Origin: Brucella pecoris
GTDB taxonomy: Bacteria > Pseudomonadota > Alphaproteobacteria > Rhizobiales > Rhizobiaceae
Assembly: GCF_006376675.1 (NCBI RefSeq)
Contig: NZ_VEWK01000012.1
Coordinates: forward strand, 1 to 64,000
Length of the DNA stretch: 64,000 bases
Direction: 5' to 3'
A program made the translations under genes and the position numbers. Of this stretch, positions 16,921-23,733 are shown piece after piece (position 1 is the first letter of the stretch; every line of letters starts with the position of its first letter). Below the pieces are notes generated by a model. It searched no databases and was not told where the DNA came from. It saw only the letters and a program-made list of their open reading frames with translations.

Positions 16921-18694
16921 TTTTCTGAAGCGCTTCGCCGTTTACTACCGTCCGCATCGCGGCCTGTTCGCACTGGATTTCTGCAGCGCCGTTGCGGCGG
17001 GCTTGCTGGAACTGGCCTTTCCAGTTGCTGTGACGCTGTTCGTCGACCGCCTGCTTCCCACCAACCAGCTGGGCATGATCGCGCTGGCATCTCTTGGCTT
17101 GTTCATGATCTATCTGGTCAATGCCGGTCTACAGGTCATCGTCACCTATTGGGGCCATATGCTTGGCCTCAAGATTGAGACCGAGATGCGCCGGAAAGCC
17201 TTCGACCATCTGCAAAAGCTCTCCTTCGGTTTCTTCGACAACCAGAAGACCGGCCATCTGGTCGCGAGGCTGACAAAGGATCTCGAGGAGATTGGCGAGG
17301 TCGCCCATCACGGCCCGGAAGACCTGTTCATCGCCATCGTGACCCTGATCGCCGCGTTTGTGCTGATGATGTGGGTGCATGTGCCGCTGGCGCTGATCAC
17401 CGCGATCATTGTTCCGGTCGCCGCCGTCGTCACCACGCTTTACGGCAAGCGGATGATGGCCAACTCACATGCGCTGTTCGGTCGGATCGGCGAGTTCAAT
17501 GCCCGCATCGAGGAGAATGTCGGCGGTATCCGCGTTGTGCAGGCATTCACCAACGAGGATCATGAGCGCAAACTCTTTGCCGAGAACAACCGCAACTATC
17601 TCGCGACCAAGCTGGAGTTCTACAGAACCATGGCGGCATCCATGTCGCTTTCCTACCTCTCCATGCGCTTCGTGCAGGTGGTGGTGATGTTGGCGGGCGC
17701 ATGGTTCGTCGTGCGTGGCGATCTTTCGGCGGGCGGCTTCGTTGGCTTCCTGCTGCTGGTTGGCGTGTTCTTCCGACCGATCGACAAGATCAACTCGATC
17801 ATTGAGAGCTATCCGAAGGGTATTGCCGGCTTCCAGCGCTATACGCGGTTTCTCGATACGCGGACGGATATTGCCGACCGGCCGGACGCACGTTCCGTCG
17901 AGCGGCTGAACGGTGATATCGACTATTGCGATGTTCGTTTCGGCTACACGTCGGGCAGGACCGTTCTTGACGGCCTGAATCTTTCCGTCAGGTCAGGCGA
18001 AACCGTTGCCTTTGTCGGTCCGTCCGGCGCAGGCAAGACCACGATATGCTCGCTGCTGCCGCGCTTCTACGAGGTGATGGGCGGCGCGATCATGATTGAC
18101 GGCATCGACATTCGCGACATGACGCTGAAATCGTTGCGCTCCAATATCGGCATCGTCCAGCAGGATGTCTTCCTGTTCGCAGGCACCATCCGCGAGAACA
18201 TTGCCTACGGTCGTCTCGATGCCACCGATGCGGAAATCGTGGAGGCTGCACGCCGCGCCCGGCTTGACAGTGTCATTGCTGCGCTTCCTTCCGGCTTCGA
18301 CACTGTCATCGGTGAGCGTGGCGTGAAGCTTTCGGGTGGCCAGAAGCAGCGTCTTGCCATTGCCCGGATATTCCTGAAGAACCCGCCGATCCTGATCCTT
18401 GATGAAGCAACCTCGGCGCTCGACACCGAGACGGAGCGCGCCATCCAGCAATCGCTTGCCGAACTGTCGCAAGGCCGTACCACATTGGTCATCGCGCACA
18501 GGCTTGCGACCATTGCCAATGCAGACCGCATCGTCGTGGTGGAGGACGGCCGCATCGCCGAACAGGGGAGCCACAAGGAACTCATTGCCCGCAAGAGCGG
18601 TCGGTATCGGAAGCTGCATGCCGCGCAGGACAGCGACCGTTTCGCTGTCGCCAACGACCGGAACCCGCCCGTCGCGTCGCTTGCCGGCGAATGA
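16886..18694 (+). CDS. ABC exporter, fused membrane and ATPase domains
   Basis: The 602-residue half-transporter has a six-helix exporter membrane domain (about residues 20-315) and a C-terminal ATPase. The ATPase shows Walker A GPSGAGKTT near 375, signature LSGGQKQR near 480 and Walker B ILILDEATSALD near 503. It resembles MsbA/YbtP-Q-type exporters that homodimerise. In iron clusters such proteins move siderophores or act as inner-membrane siderophore importers (YbtPQ), so the direction here is uncertain. ATG 16886 starts inside the SIP gene. A GTG at 16907 with GGAG ten bases ahead is an equally plausible start. It follows a complete importer, so a role in recycling desferri-siderophore is possible. 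Confidence 0.83.
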   Translation: MTLEKANVANLDFLKRFAVYYRPHRGLFALDFCSAVAAGLLELAFPVAVTLFVDRLLPTNQLGMIALASLGLFMIYLVNAGLQVIVTYWGHMLGLKIETEMRRKAFDHLQKLSFGFFDNQKTGHLVARLTKDLEEIGEVAHHGPEDLFIAIVTLIAAFVLMMWVHVPLALITAIIVPVAAVVTTLYGKRMMANSHALFGRIGEFNARIEENVGGIRVVQAFTNEDHERKLFAENNRNYLATKLEFYRTMAASMSLSYLSMRFVQVVVMLAGAWFVVRGDLSAGGFVGFLLLVGVFFRPIDKINSIIESYPKGIAGFQRYTRFLDTRTDIADRPDARSVERLNGDIDYCDVRFGYTSGRTVLDGLNLSVRSGETVAFVGPSGAGKTTICSLLPRFYEVMGGAIMIDGIDIRDMTLKSLRSNIGIVQQDVFLFAGTIRENIAYGRLDATDAEIVEAARRARLDSVIAALPSGFDTVIGERGVKLSGGQKQRLAIARIFLKNPPILILDEATSALDTETERAIQQSLAELSQGRTTLVIAHRLATIANADRIVVVEDGRIAEQGSHKELIARKSGRYRKLHAAQDSDRFAVANDRNPPVASLAGE

Positions 18695-18710
18695 AAAGGG
18701 AGGAAGATCA

Positions 18711-19265
18711 ATGCGCCTGACCAGACAGACGGAAATAGCCATCGATATTCTGGTCGCCTGTGCCCGGTCGCCGGACAGGGTAATTCTGACCGCCGAAGCA
18801 GCACACAAGGCACATACATCGAAGGATCATGCTGCTCATATTGTGAGGCTGCTTTTGCAATCCGGGTTTCTGTTCGCCGAGCGGGGCCGCTACGGCGGTA
18901 TCGGTCTTGCCATGCCGGCACAAGAAATCCCGCTTGGGGATGTGCTACGACAGGTTCAGCCTGATCTGGTGCGCTATTCACTTGAGGGGAGAAATGACGC
19001 CTATGAAGCGGGTACCGTCCATCCGGTATTCGCGGCAATCGCAACCGTCGCCGAAACGACATTCCTCGACATAATGAACCGTTACAGCGTCGCGGATCTG
19101 GCTGCTAGCAGAAAAGTGAAGTTCTCCGCGAAGACGAGCAACAAGGCTGTTCCGCTCCCATGCAACGTTTGTGAGTTGATGCACAGGGCCGTGCATCTGC
19201 CACAAAACGGAAATCAGTCCGAGGCCGGCATCAACGGAAATGTAGCCGTTTCTTCCCATGGATGA
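18711..19265 (+). CDS. Rrf2-family regulator lacking the usual cluster cysteines
   Basis: The 184-residue protein has the Rrf2 winged-helix domain (residues 1-80, starting MRLTRQTEIAIDILV). IscR, NsrR and RirA carry three cysteines between about residues 90 and 106. Here that stretch (QPDLVRYSLEGRNDAYEAG) has none. A separate C-x2-C pair (PCNVCELMH) sits near residue 150. So a classic Fe-S cluster at the normal site is unlikely, while the CxxC could bind metal or sense redox. It starts at ATG 18711 behind GGGAGGAAG and overlaps tonB by 8 bases. It probably regulates this iron cargo; it should not be called RirA. Confidence 0.82.
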   Translation: MRLTRQTEIAIDILVACARSPDRVILTAEAAHKAHTSKDHAAHIVRLLLQSGFLFAERGRYGGIGLAMPAQEIPLGDVLRQVQPDLVRYSLEGRNDAYEAGTVHPVFAAIATVAETTFLDIMNRYSVADLAASRKVKFSAKTSNKAVPLPCNVCELMHRAVHLPQNGNQSEAGINGNVAVSSHG

Positions 19266-20259
19266 TCGTCAGCAGGAAATAGAAGCACAAGCAGAAGCAA
19301 CAGCCGAAATGGTTGAGCGTCCTGCTGTCCGGCCTGTTTCTGACGAACTGATGCCGGTTATGTTCTCCCGTTCTGAAGTCCTGCTATGGTCAATAGCCGG
19401 TCTTGCCGTCCTTCTCGCCCACGGCGGTGCATGGCTGTGGTTGACACGCGAACTGCCGATCGAGATAGCTGACAATGCACCGCCGCCTGCGATCATGATC
19501 GAGCTTGCGCCAGAGCCTGAGGCTATCGAAACCGAGACGAATGAAATCACCGAGCAGGCCGAGAATGCGCTCGAAGCCAAAAGCGAAGCAAACGAACCGC
19601 TCGAGGAGCCGCAGGAGGAAGCGCAACAACCAGTGCGGGAGGATGCCCAGCCGGAAGAACCGAAGGAGGAAATAGCGGAAACCGAGCCCGAAACAGAGCC
19701 TGAAATCACACCGGAGCCGGAAATCGATCCGGTCGAGCAGGAGATCGTCACGCAACTGGAAAACGTCGAGGTTCCAATTCCGGTCTTTCGGCCGAAACCG
19801 CCTGAAAAAGAAAAGCCGGTCGAGAAACCAAAGCCGAAAAAACAGGATGTGGTGCAAAAGCCAAAACGAGAGAAGCCCGCACCGAAATCAAAGGCATCAA
19901 CACAGGCCTCCGCACAGGTCACGCAATCGAACCGCAACGCGGCAAACCAGAGCACGGCGGCGATGGGCTTCGGTTCCGTGTCGCCAGCCAAATGGCAATC
20001 GCGGCTGATGGCGCATCTGGAGCGGCGCAAGCGCTACCCTTCAGGTGCACGGTCGAGAAGAGAGGAGGGGACGGCCTATGTACGCTTCCGCATTGATGAC
20101 GCTGGGAATGTTCTGTCGGCGTCACTGGCACGATCATCGGGCTTCCCGGAACTCGACAATGCTGTGGTTGATCTCGTGCGCCGTGCCTCGCCAGTGCCAG
20201 CGCCCCCTCCAGGTGTCAACAAGACCATTACAGCCCCGGTGCGCTTTACCGTTAGGTGA
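19258..20259 (+). CDS. tonB: TonB energy-transducing protein
   Basis: The 333-residue protein has one N-terminal membrane helix (about residues 40-62, LLWSIAGLAVLLAHGGAWLW), a long periplasmic spacer rich in Pro, Glu and Lys (about 75-225), and a C-terminal TonB fold (about 240-333). That fold contains RKRYPSGARSRREEGTAYVR and the GFPELDNAVVDLVRRASP block. It couples the proton gradient, via ExbB/ExbD, to outer-membrane receptors. No exbB or exbD is in the window, so those partners must be elsewhere. Carrying a dedicated tonB with a mobile receptor cluster would help it function in new hosts. It overlaps the Rrf2 gene by 8 bases. Confidence 0.9.
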   Translation: MDDRQQEIEAQAEATAEMVERPAVRPVSDELMPVMFSRSEVLLWSIAGLAVLLAHGGAWLWLTRELPIEIADNAPPPAIMIELAPEPEAIETETNEITEQAENALEAKSEANEPLEEPQEEAQQPVREDAQPEEPKEEIAETEPETEPEITPEPEIDPVEQEIVTQLENVEVPIPVFRPKPPEKEKPVEKPKPKKQDVVQKPKREKPAPKSKASTQASAQVTQSNRNAANQSTAAMGFGSVSPAKWQSRLMAHLERRKRYPSGARSRREEGTAYVRFRIDDAGNVLSASLARSSGFPELDNAVVDLVRRASPVPAPPPGVNKTITAPVRFTVR

Positions 20260-20301
20260 GCGGGCCGCCTATCTCATAAGATATGAAACGAAAGACACAC
20301 A

Positions 20302-20913
20302 ATGCGGTATAAGATTCCGACGTCCTCCATAGTCCCCTCTGTCATCGCGGCCCTCTTACTTTCCGCCGTGCCGACCTTCGCTCAGGAAGCCCAACCAACC
20401 GCCAAGGGCGACCGTACTCTTGCCGCCGCACCGGTGCAGGACGACAAAAAACCCGCCGTCTCTCTGCCGAATGGCGCTGCGTCTATCAACGAGGTCTATG
20501 GCGACTGGACGGTGAACTGCGCCATTGCCGATAACAGAAAGCGTTGCGGCTTCAGCCAGGAACAGGGCAATAGCCAGACCGGCCAGCGCCTCTTCGCCAT
20601 CGAGCTTCAGCCCCCTGCGAACGGCCAGACCAACGGTGTCCTGCTTCTGCCCTTCGGTCTCAAGCTTGACGACGGCGTGAAGCTAAAACTGGACGACCAG
20701 AATCTTGGGCAAGGCGCACGGTTCTCCACCTGCTTACCAGCCGGGTGCCTCGTGCCGGTCAGCTTCCCGACCGCCGCCACCGACGCCATGAAGAAGGGCG
20801 AGAAGCTGACCATCTCCGCCACGCGTGAGGGTGGCGGCGAGGCTCCAACCTTCACCATCTCCCTCAACGGTTTCACCACGGCCACGAGCAGGGTTGCGGA
20901 ACTGGCGAAATAA
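20302..20913 (+). CDS. Invasion-associated locus B (IalB)-family protein
   Basis: The 203-residue exported protein has a signal peptide (about residues 1-27, ending PTFAQEA) and an IalB-like domain. The start of that domain is INEVYGDWTVNCAIADNRKRC, with four cysteines in pairs suited to periplasmic disulfides. The family is widespread in alphaproteobacteria and named for a Bartonella invasion locus, but its molecular function is not known. It lies 42 bases after tonB and may be the last gene of the iron cargo, or part of the transfer element's own regulatory segment with the LysR gene next to it. Confidence 0.85.
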   Translation: MRYKIPTSSIVPSVIAALLLSAVPTFAQEAQPTAKGDRTLAAAPVQDDKKPAVSLPNGAASINEVYGDWTVNCAIADNRKRCGFSQEQGNSQTGQRLFAIELQPPANGQTNGVLLLPFGLKLDDGVKLKLDDQNLGQGARFSTCLPAGCLVPVSFPTAATDAMKKGEKLTISATREGGGEAPTFTISLNGFTTATSRVAELAK

Positions 20914-21007
20914 GCCGGTTCTTCAACCAGACCGAATTCCCATTGCAGGAGCGAGCATAGACATAATTCAAGCAATACGTAGCCCGGACCGGGCAGGGAG
21001 GACTGGA

Positions 21008-21895
21008 TTGGAACTACGCCATCTTCATTACATCGTGGTGAGCGCCAGGAACGGCAGTTTCAGCGCCGCCGCGAATGAACTCAATGTCAGGCAACCGATC
21101 GTCAGCAAACGGATCAAGGAAGTCGAGGACGAACTTGGTATCCCTCTGTTTGACCGTGCTTCGACCGGAGCACGTCTCACCCCGAACGGCGAGGAATTCA
21201 TTATTGGCGCGAGGCGTATTGTCGAGGACGTTCAACGCCTCAAGGAACGGGCTAAAGCGAGCAAAGCCGGGAAACTTGGCCATATTGTTGTTGGTTTTTA
21301 TAAATCGCTTTCGATCGGACGCCTGCGCACGGCCCTTCACGAATTTCGCCAAGGCAATCCGGCGGTAGAGGTGGAGCCGATAGAGACGTCCTATATGGAA
21401 CTCAGGGCAGGGGTGATTGCAGGTGCGATCGATGTTTCTGTTATCCTGGGCGATGCTGGCAGACAGAGTTTGCTGAATTCCATGGCTCTCTGGCCAGAGC
21501 AACTGGTTGTCGCGCTGCCGGAGAACCACCCGCTTGCGGATCGGCCCGTTATCTATTGGTCGGAATTGAAGGGCGAACGCTTTCTGATCAGCCACCATGA
21601 TCCTGGACCTGATATTCGAAATATGCTTCTTCGCCATCTCGCTGCCCCATCGGATCATCCTGAAATCATTACCCGCCGTTTGAGCCGCGAGAGTATCCTG
21701 AGCGAGGTCGGCAGCGGGCAGGGGATAAGCCTGCAATGCGAGGGCGTTTCTGGCATAACCGGATTGGGGGTTGTCTACAGGCCAGTGCATGACGGCAACG
21801 GCGCCACGCGTCTTGGATATATCGCCTGCTGGAGACCGGACAACACGAATCCTGTTCTCAAGACGTTTCTGGATACCCTGAAACCCAAATGCTGA
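21008..21895 (+). CDS. LysR-type regulator upstream of the trb operon
   Basis: The 295-residue protein has a winged-helix domain (residues 1-60, HYIVVSARNGSFSAAANELN) and a substrate-binding-like effector domain (about 90-290). I start it at TTG 21008. GGGAGG at 20996-21001 precedes that TTG, and translation from there begins MELRHLHY, the normal LysR N terminus; the longer frame from 20825 runs through the IalB gene. LysR-type regulators called TraR lie beside traG/trb genes in Tn4371-like ICEs, so this could control conjugation rather than iron. It lies 192 bases ahead of trbB and just before the second 16-bp element. Confidence 0.82.
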   Translation: MELRHLHYIVVSARNGSFSAAANELNVRQPIVSKRIKEVEDELGIPLFDRASTGARLTPNGEEFIIGARRIVEDVQRLKERAKASKAGKLGHIVVGFYKSLSIGRLRTALHEFRQGNPAVEVEPIETSYMELRAGVIAGAIDVSVILGDAGRQSLLNSMALWPEQLVVALPENHPLADRPVIYWSELKGERFLISHHDPGPDIRNMLLRHLAAPSDHPEIITRRLSRESILSEVGSGQGISLQCEGVSGITGLGVVYRPVHDGNGATRLGYIACWRPDNTNPVLKTFLDTLKPKC

Positions 21896-21954
21896 TTCGG
21901 ACTGGCAGTGTCAGGCTGAAGCCACATGATGCGCCTTTTCCCCACCGAGAGCCG

Positions 21955-21970
21955 CAAGTATTTTTTCGAC
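21955..21970 (+). repeat. 16-bp element, copy 2, upstream of trbB
   Basis: CAAGTATTTTTTCGAC, identical to 4683-4698, lies 118 bases ahead of trbB. The distance to the downstream transfer gene is similar in both places (118 and 104 bases). The sequences just around the two copies differ, so the match is not a long duplication. Confidence 0.5.
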
Positions 21971-22047
21971 GGCCTACGACCGCCTACGAAATCTGGAATA
22001 ATCTTGTTGCGAAGGCCCGAATTGTGCCTTTCTTGATTGTCCCCGTC

Positions 22048-22072
22048 GCCATCCGACCGTGTTGCGGATGGC
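22048..22072 (+). promoter_or_regulatory. Hairpin over the trbB ribosome-site region
   Basis: GCCATCCG (22048-22055) and CGGATGGC (22065-22072) form a perfect 8-bp stem with a 9-base loop, directly ahead of the GGAAGGGG ribosome site and GTG start of trbB. It may be a protein operator or a structure limiting translation of the first mating-pair gene. Confidence 0.4.
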
Positions 22073-22087
22073 CGGAAGGGGAACCCC

Positions 22088-23092
22088 GTGGCACATCACC
22101 ATCATGACCGGGACGTGATCTCTCGCAGCGTGCGAATGCTGCGCACGGCGCTGGGCGCGTCGATCATCCGCTATCTCGAAGACCCCGCCGTTGTCGAAGT
22201 GATGCTGAACCCGGACGGACGCTTGTGGGTGGACCGGCTGAAGGAAGGGCTTGCCGATACCGGCGAGGTTCTGTCGCCGGAGGACGGCGAACGCATCGTG
22301 CGGCTGGTGGCCCATCATGTCGGCGCGGAAGTCCATGCCGGCAATCCCCGCGTCTCGGCGGAACTGCCGGAGACCGGTGAACGGTTTGAGGGATTGTTGC
22401 CGCCTGTCGTCACGGCAGCCGCCTTCGCGATCCGCAAGCCGGCCGTCGCCGTCTTCACCCTGTCGGATTATGTCGCTGCCGGGATCATGACGCAGCAGCA
22501 GGCCGATGTTTTGCGGATTGCCGTCGAGAAACGGAAAAACATCCTCGTCGCCGGAGGCACCAGCACCGGAAAGACCACACTCACCAACGCACTTCTGGCC
22601 GAAGTCGCCAAAACGGCGGACCGTGTAGTGCTGATCGAGGATACGCGGGAACTGCAATGCGCCGCGCCGAACCTCGTCGCCATGCGGACGAAGGACGGCG
22701 TGGCCTCGCTGTCCGATCTGGTGAAGTCGTCGCTGCGCCTGCGGCCCGACCGTATTCCTGTCGGCGAGGTGCGGGGCAGCGAGGCGCTCGATCTCCTGAA
22801 AGCATGGGGAACCGGCCATCCCGGCGGGATCGGCACGATCCATGCCAATACGGCCATCGGCGCGCTGCGCCGGCTCGAACAGCTCGTGCAGGAAGTCGTG
22901 ATTACGGTTCCGCGGGCGCTGATCGCCGACACCATCGACATTATCGCTGTTCTCTCCGGCCGCGGCTCAGCCCGTCGCCTTTCCGAAATCGCCCTCGTGG
23001 ACGGGATCGATCCCGTTACCGGCGACTACCGCACCTTGTCTGCTCAACTTCCTTCCGATCGCAACCCCCTCCCGAAAGGAGAAGACGCATGA
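22088..23092 (+). CDS. trbB: TrbB conjugal transfer ATPase (VirB11-like)
   Basis: The 334-residue traffic ATPase of the type IV secretion channel works at the cytoplasmic face of the inner membrane. Walker A is GGTSTGKTT near residue 157, the Asp box is VVLIEDTRELQC, and the Walker B/His-box region is GEVRGSEALDLLKAWGTGHPGG. I use GTG 22088 because GGAAGGGG sits at the right distance; an in-frame start at 22037 would run through the hairpin. The N-terminal HHHH stretch is a curiosity of this start. The stop overlaps trbC (ATGA at 23089). Confidence 0.92.
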   Translation: MAHHHHDRDVISRSVRMLRTALGASIIRYLEDPAVVEVMLNPDGRLWVDRLKEGLADTGEVLSPEDGERIVRLVAHHVGAEVHAGNPRVSAELPETGERFEGLLPPVVTAAAFAIRKPAVAVFTLSDYVAAGIMTQQQADVLRIAVEKRKNILVAGGTSTGKTTLTNALLAEVAKTADRVVLIEDTRELQCAAPNLVAMRTKDGVASLSDLVKSSLRLRPDRIPVGEVRGSEALDLLKAWGTGHPGGIGTIHANTAIGALRRLEQLVQEVVITVPRALIADTIDIIAVLSGRGSARRLSEIALVDGIDPVTGDYRTLSAQLPSDRNPLPKGEDA

Positions 23093-23442
23093 ACACGTTT
23101 GCCCTGTCCGTACCTTCCACCCTTCCCCGCCTCCGTAACCGCCTTGCGCACGCGACGGCGCTTGCGTCCATCACGCTGCTGATGGCCGCACCCGCCCACG
23201 CGTCCGGCTCTTCGATGCCGTGGGAAGAACCGCTTCAGCAAATCCTTGAATCGATCGAAGGCCCGGTCGCCAAGATCGTCGCCGTCATCATCATTATCGC
23301 CACCGGCCTCGCGCTCGCCTTCGGCGATACCGGCGGCGGCTTCCGCAAGCTGATCCAGATCGTCTTCGGCCTGAGCATCGCTTTTGCCGCGTCGAGCTTC
23401 TTCCTGTCCTTCTTCTCGTTCGGCGGCGGAGCGCTGGTCTGA
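23089..23442 (+). CDS. trbC: TrbC pilin precursor (VirB2-like)
   Basis: The 117-residue product has a long signal region (about residues 1-45, cleavage near PAHASGSS) and two hydrophobic helices (about 62-82 and 90-112) separated by a short GDTGGGFRK loop. This is the layout of VirB2/TrbC pilins. In RP4 the pilin is trimmed and cyclised by TraF, which is present here at 692-1267. It is coupled to trbB and trbD by 4-base and 1-base overlaps respectively. Confidence 0.9.
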   Translation: MNTFALSVPSTLPRLRNRLAHATALASITLLMAAPAHASGSSMPWEEPLQQILESIEGPVAKIVAVIIIIATGLALAFGDTGGGFRKLIQIVFGLSIAFAASSFFLSFFSFGGGALV

Positions 23443-23723
23443 TGACGGGATCCCCGCTGGAATTCGACGAGGTTCGAGGCTTCTTCGCGCCGGTCCACCG
23501 GGCGCTGACCGAGCAGATATTGCTCGGCGGCGCTCCCCGCGCTGTCGCCATCGTCAACGGCACGCTGGCCGGTGCGGTCGGCCTCGGCCTGCGGCTCTGG
23601 ATCGCCGGACTGGTGATCTGGGCCATCGGCCATTTCGCGGCGGTCTGGGCGGCACGGCGCGACGCGCAATTCGTCGACGTCGGCCGCCGTCACCTGCGCT
23701 ATCCGACGCATATGAGCGTTTGA
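23442..23723 (+). CDS. trbD: TrbD inner-membrane protein (VirB3-like)
   Basis: The 93-residue protein has one or two hydrophobic segments (about residues 32-68) flanked by charged ends, matching VirB3/TrbD, which pairs with the VirB4-type ATPase at the inner membrane. It starts at ATG 23442, sharing one base with the trbC stop, and ends 10 bases before trbE. Size and order fit the Trb operon exactly. Confidence 0.88.
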   Translation: MTGSPLEFDEVRGFFAPVHRALTEQILLGGAPRAVAIVNGTLAGAVGLGLRLWIAGLVIWAIGHFAAVWAARRDAQFVDVGRRHLRYPTHMSV

Positions 23724-23733
23724 GGAGAGCATC

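Noticed and set aside
18711..19265. Naming the Rrf2 protein RirA
   Set aside because: RirA needs three conserved cysteines in the middle of the protein; none are present at those positions.
19269..20030. 253-codon minus-strand frame
   Set aside because: It is opposite tonB, and its Ser/Gly-rich sequence is produced by the Pro/Glu repeat codons of TonB read backwards.
4683..21970. 16-bp repeats as ends of the iron cargo
   Set aside because: The segment between the copies would include traG and the RHH gene, which belong to the transfer module, and the left copy is not at the cargo edge. A regulatory element fits better.
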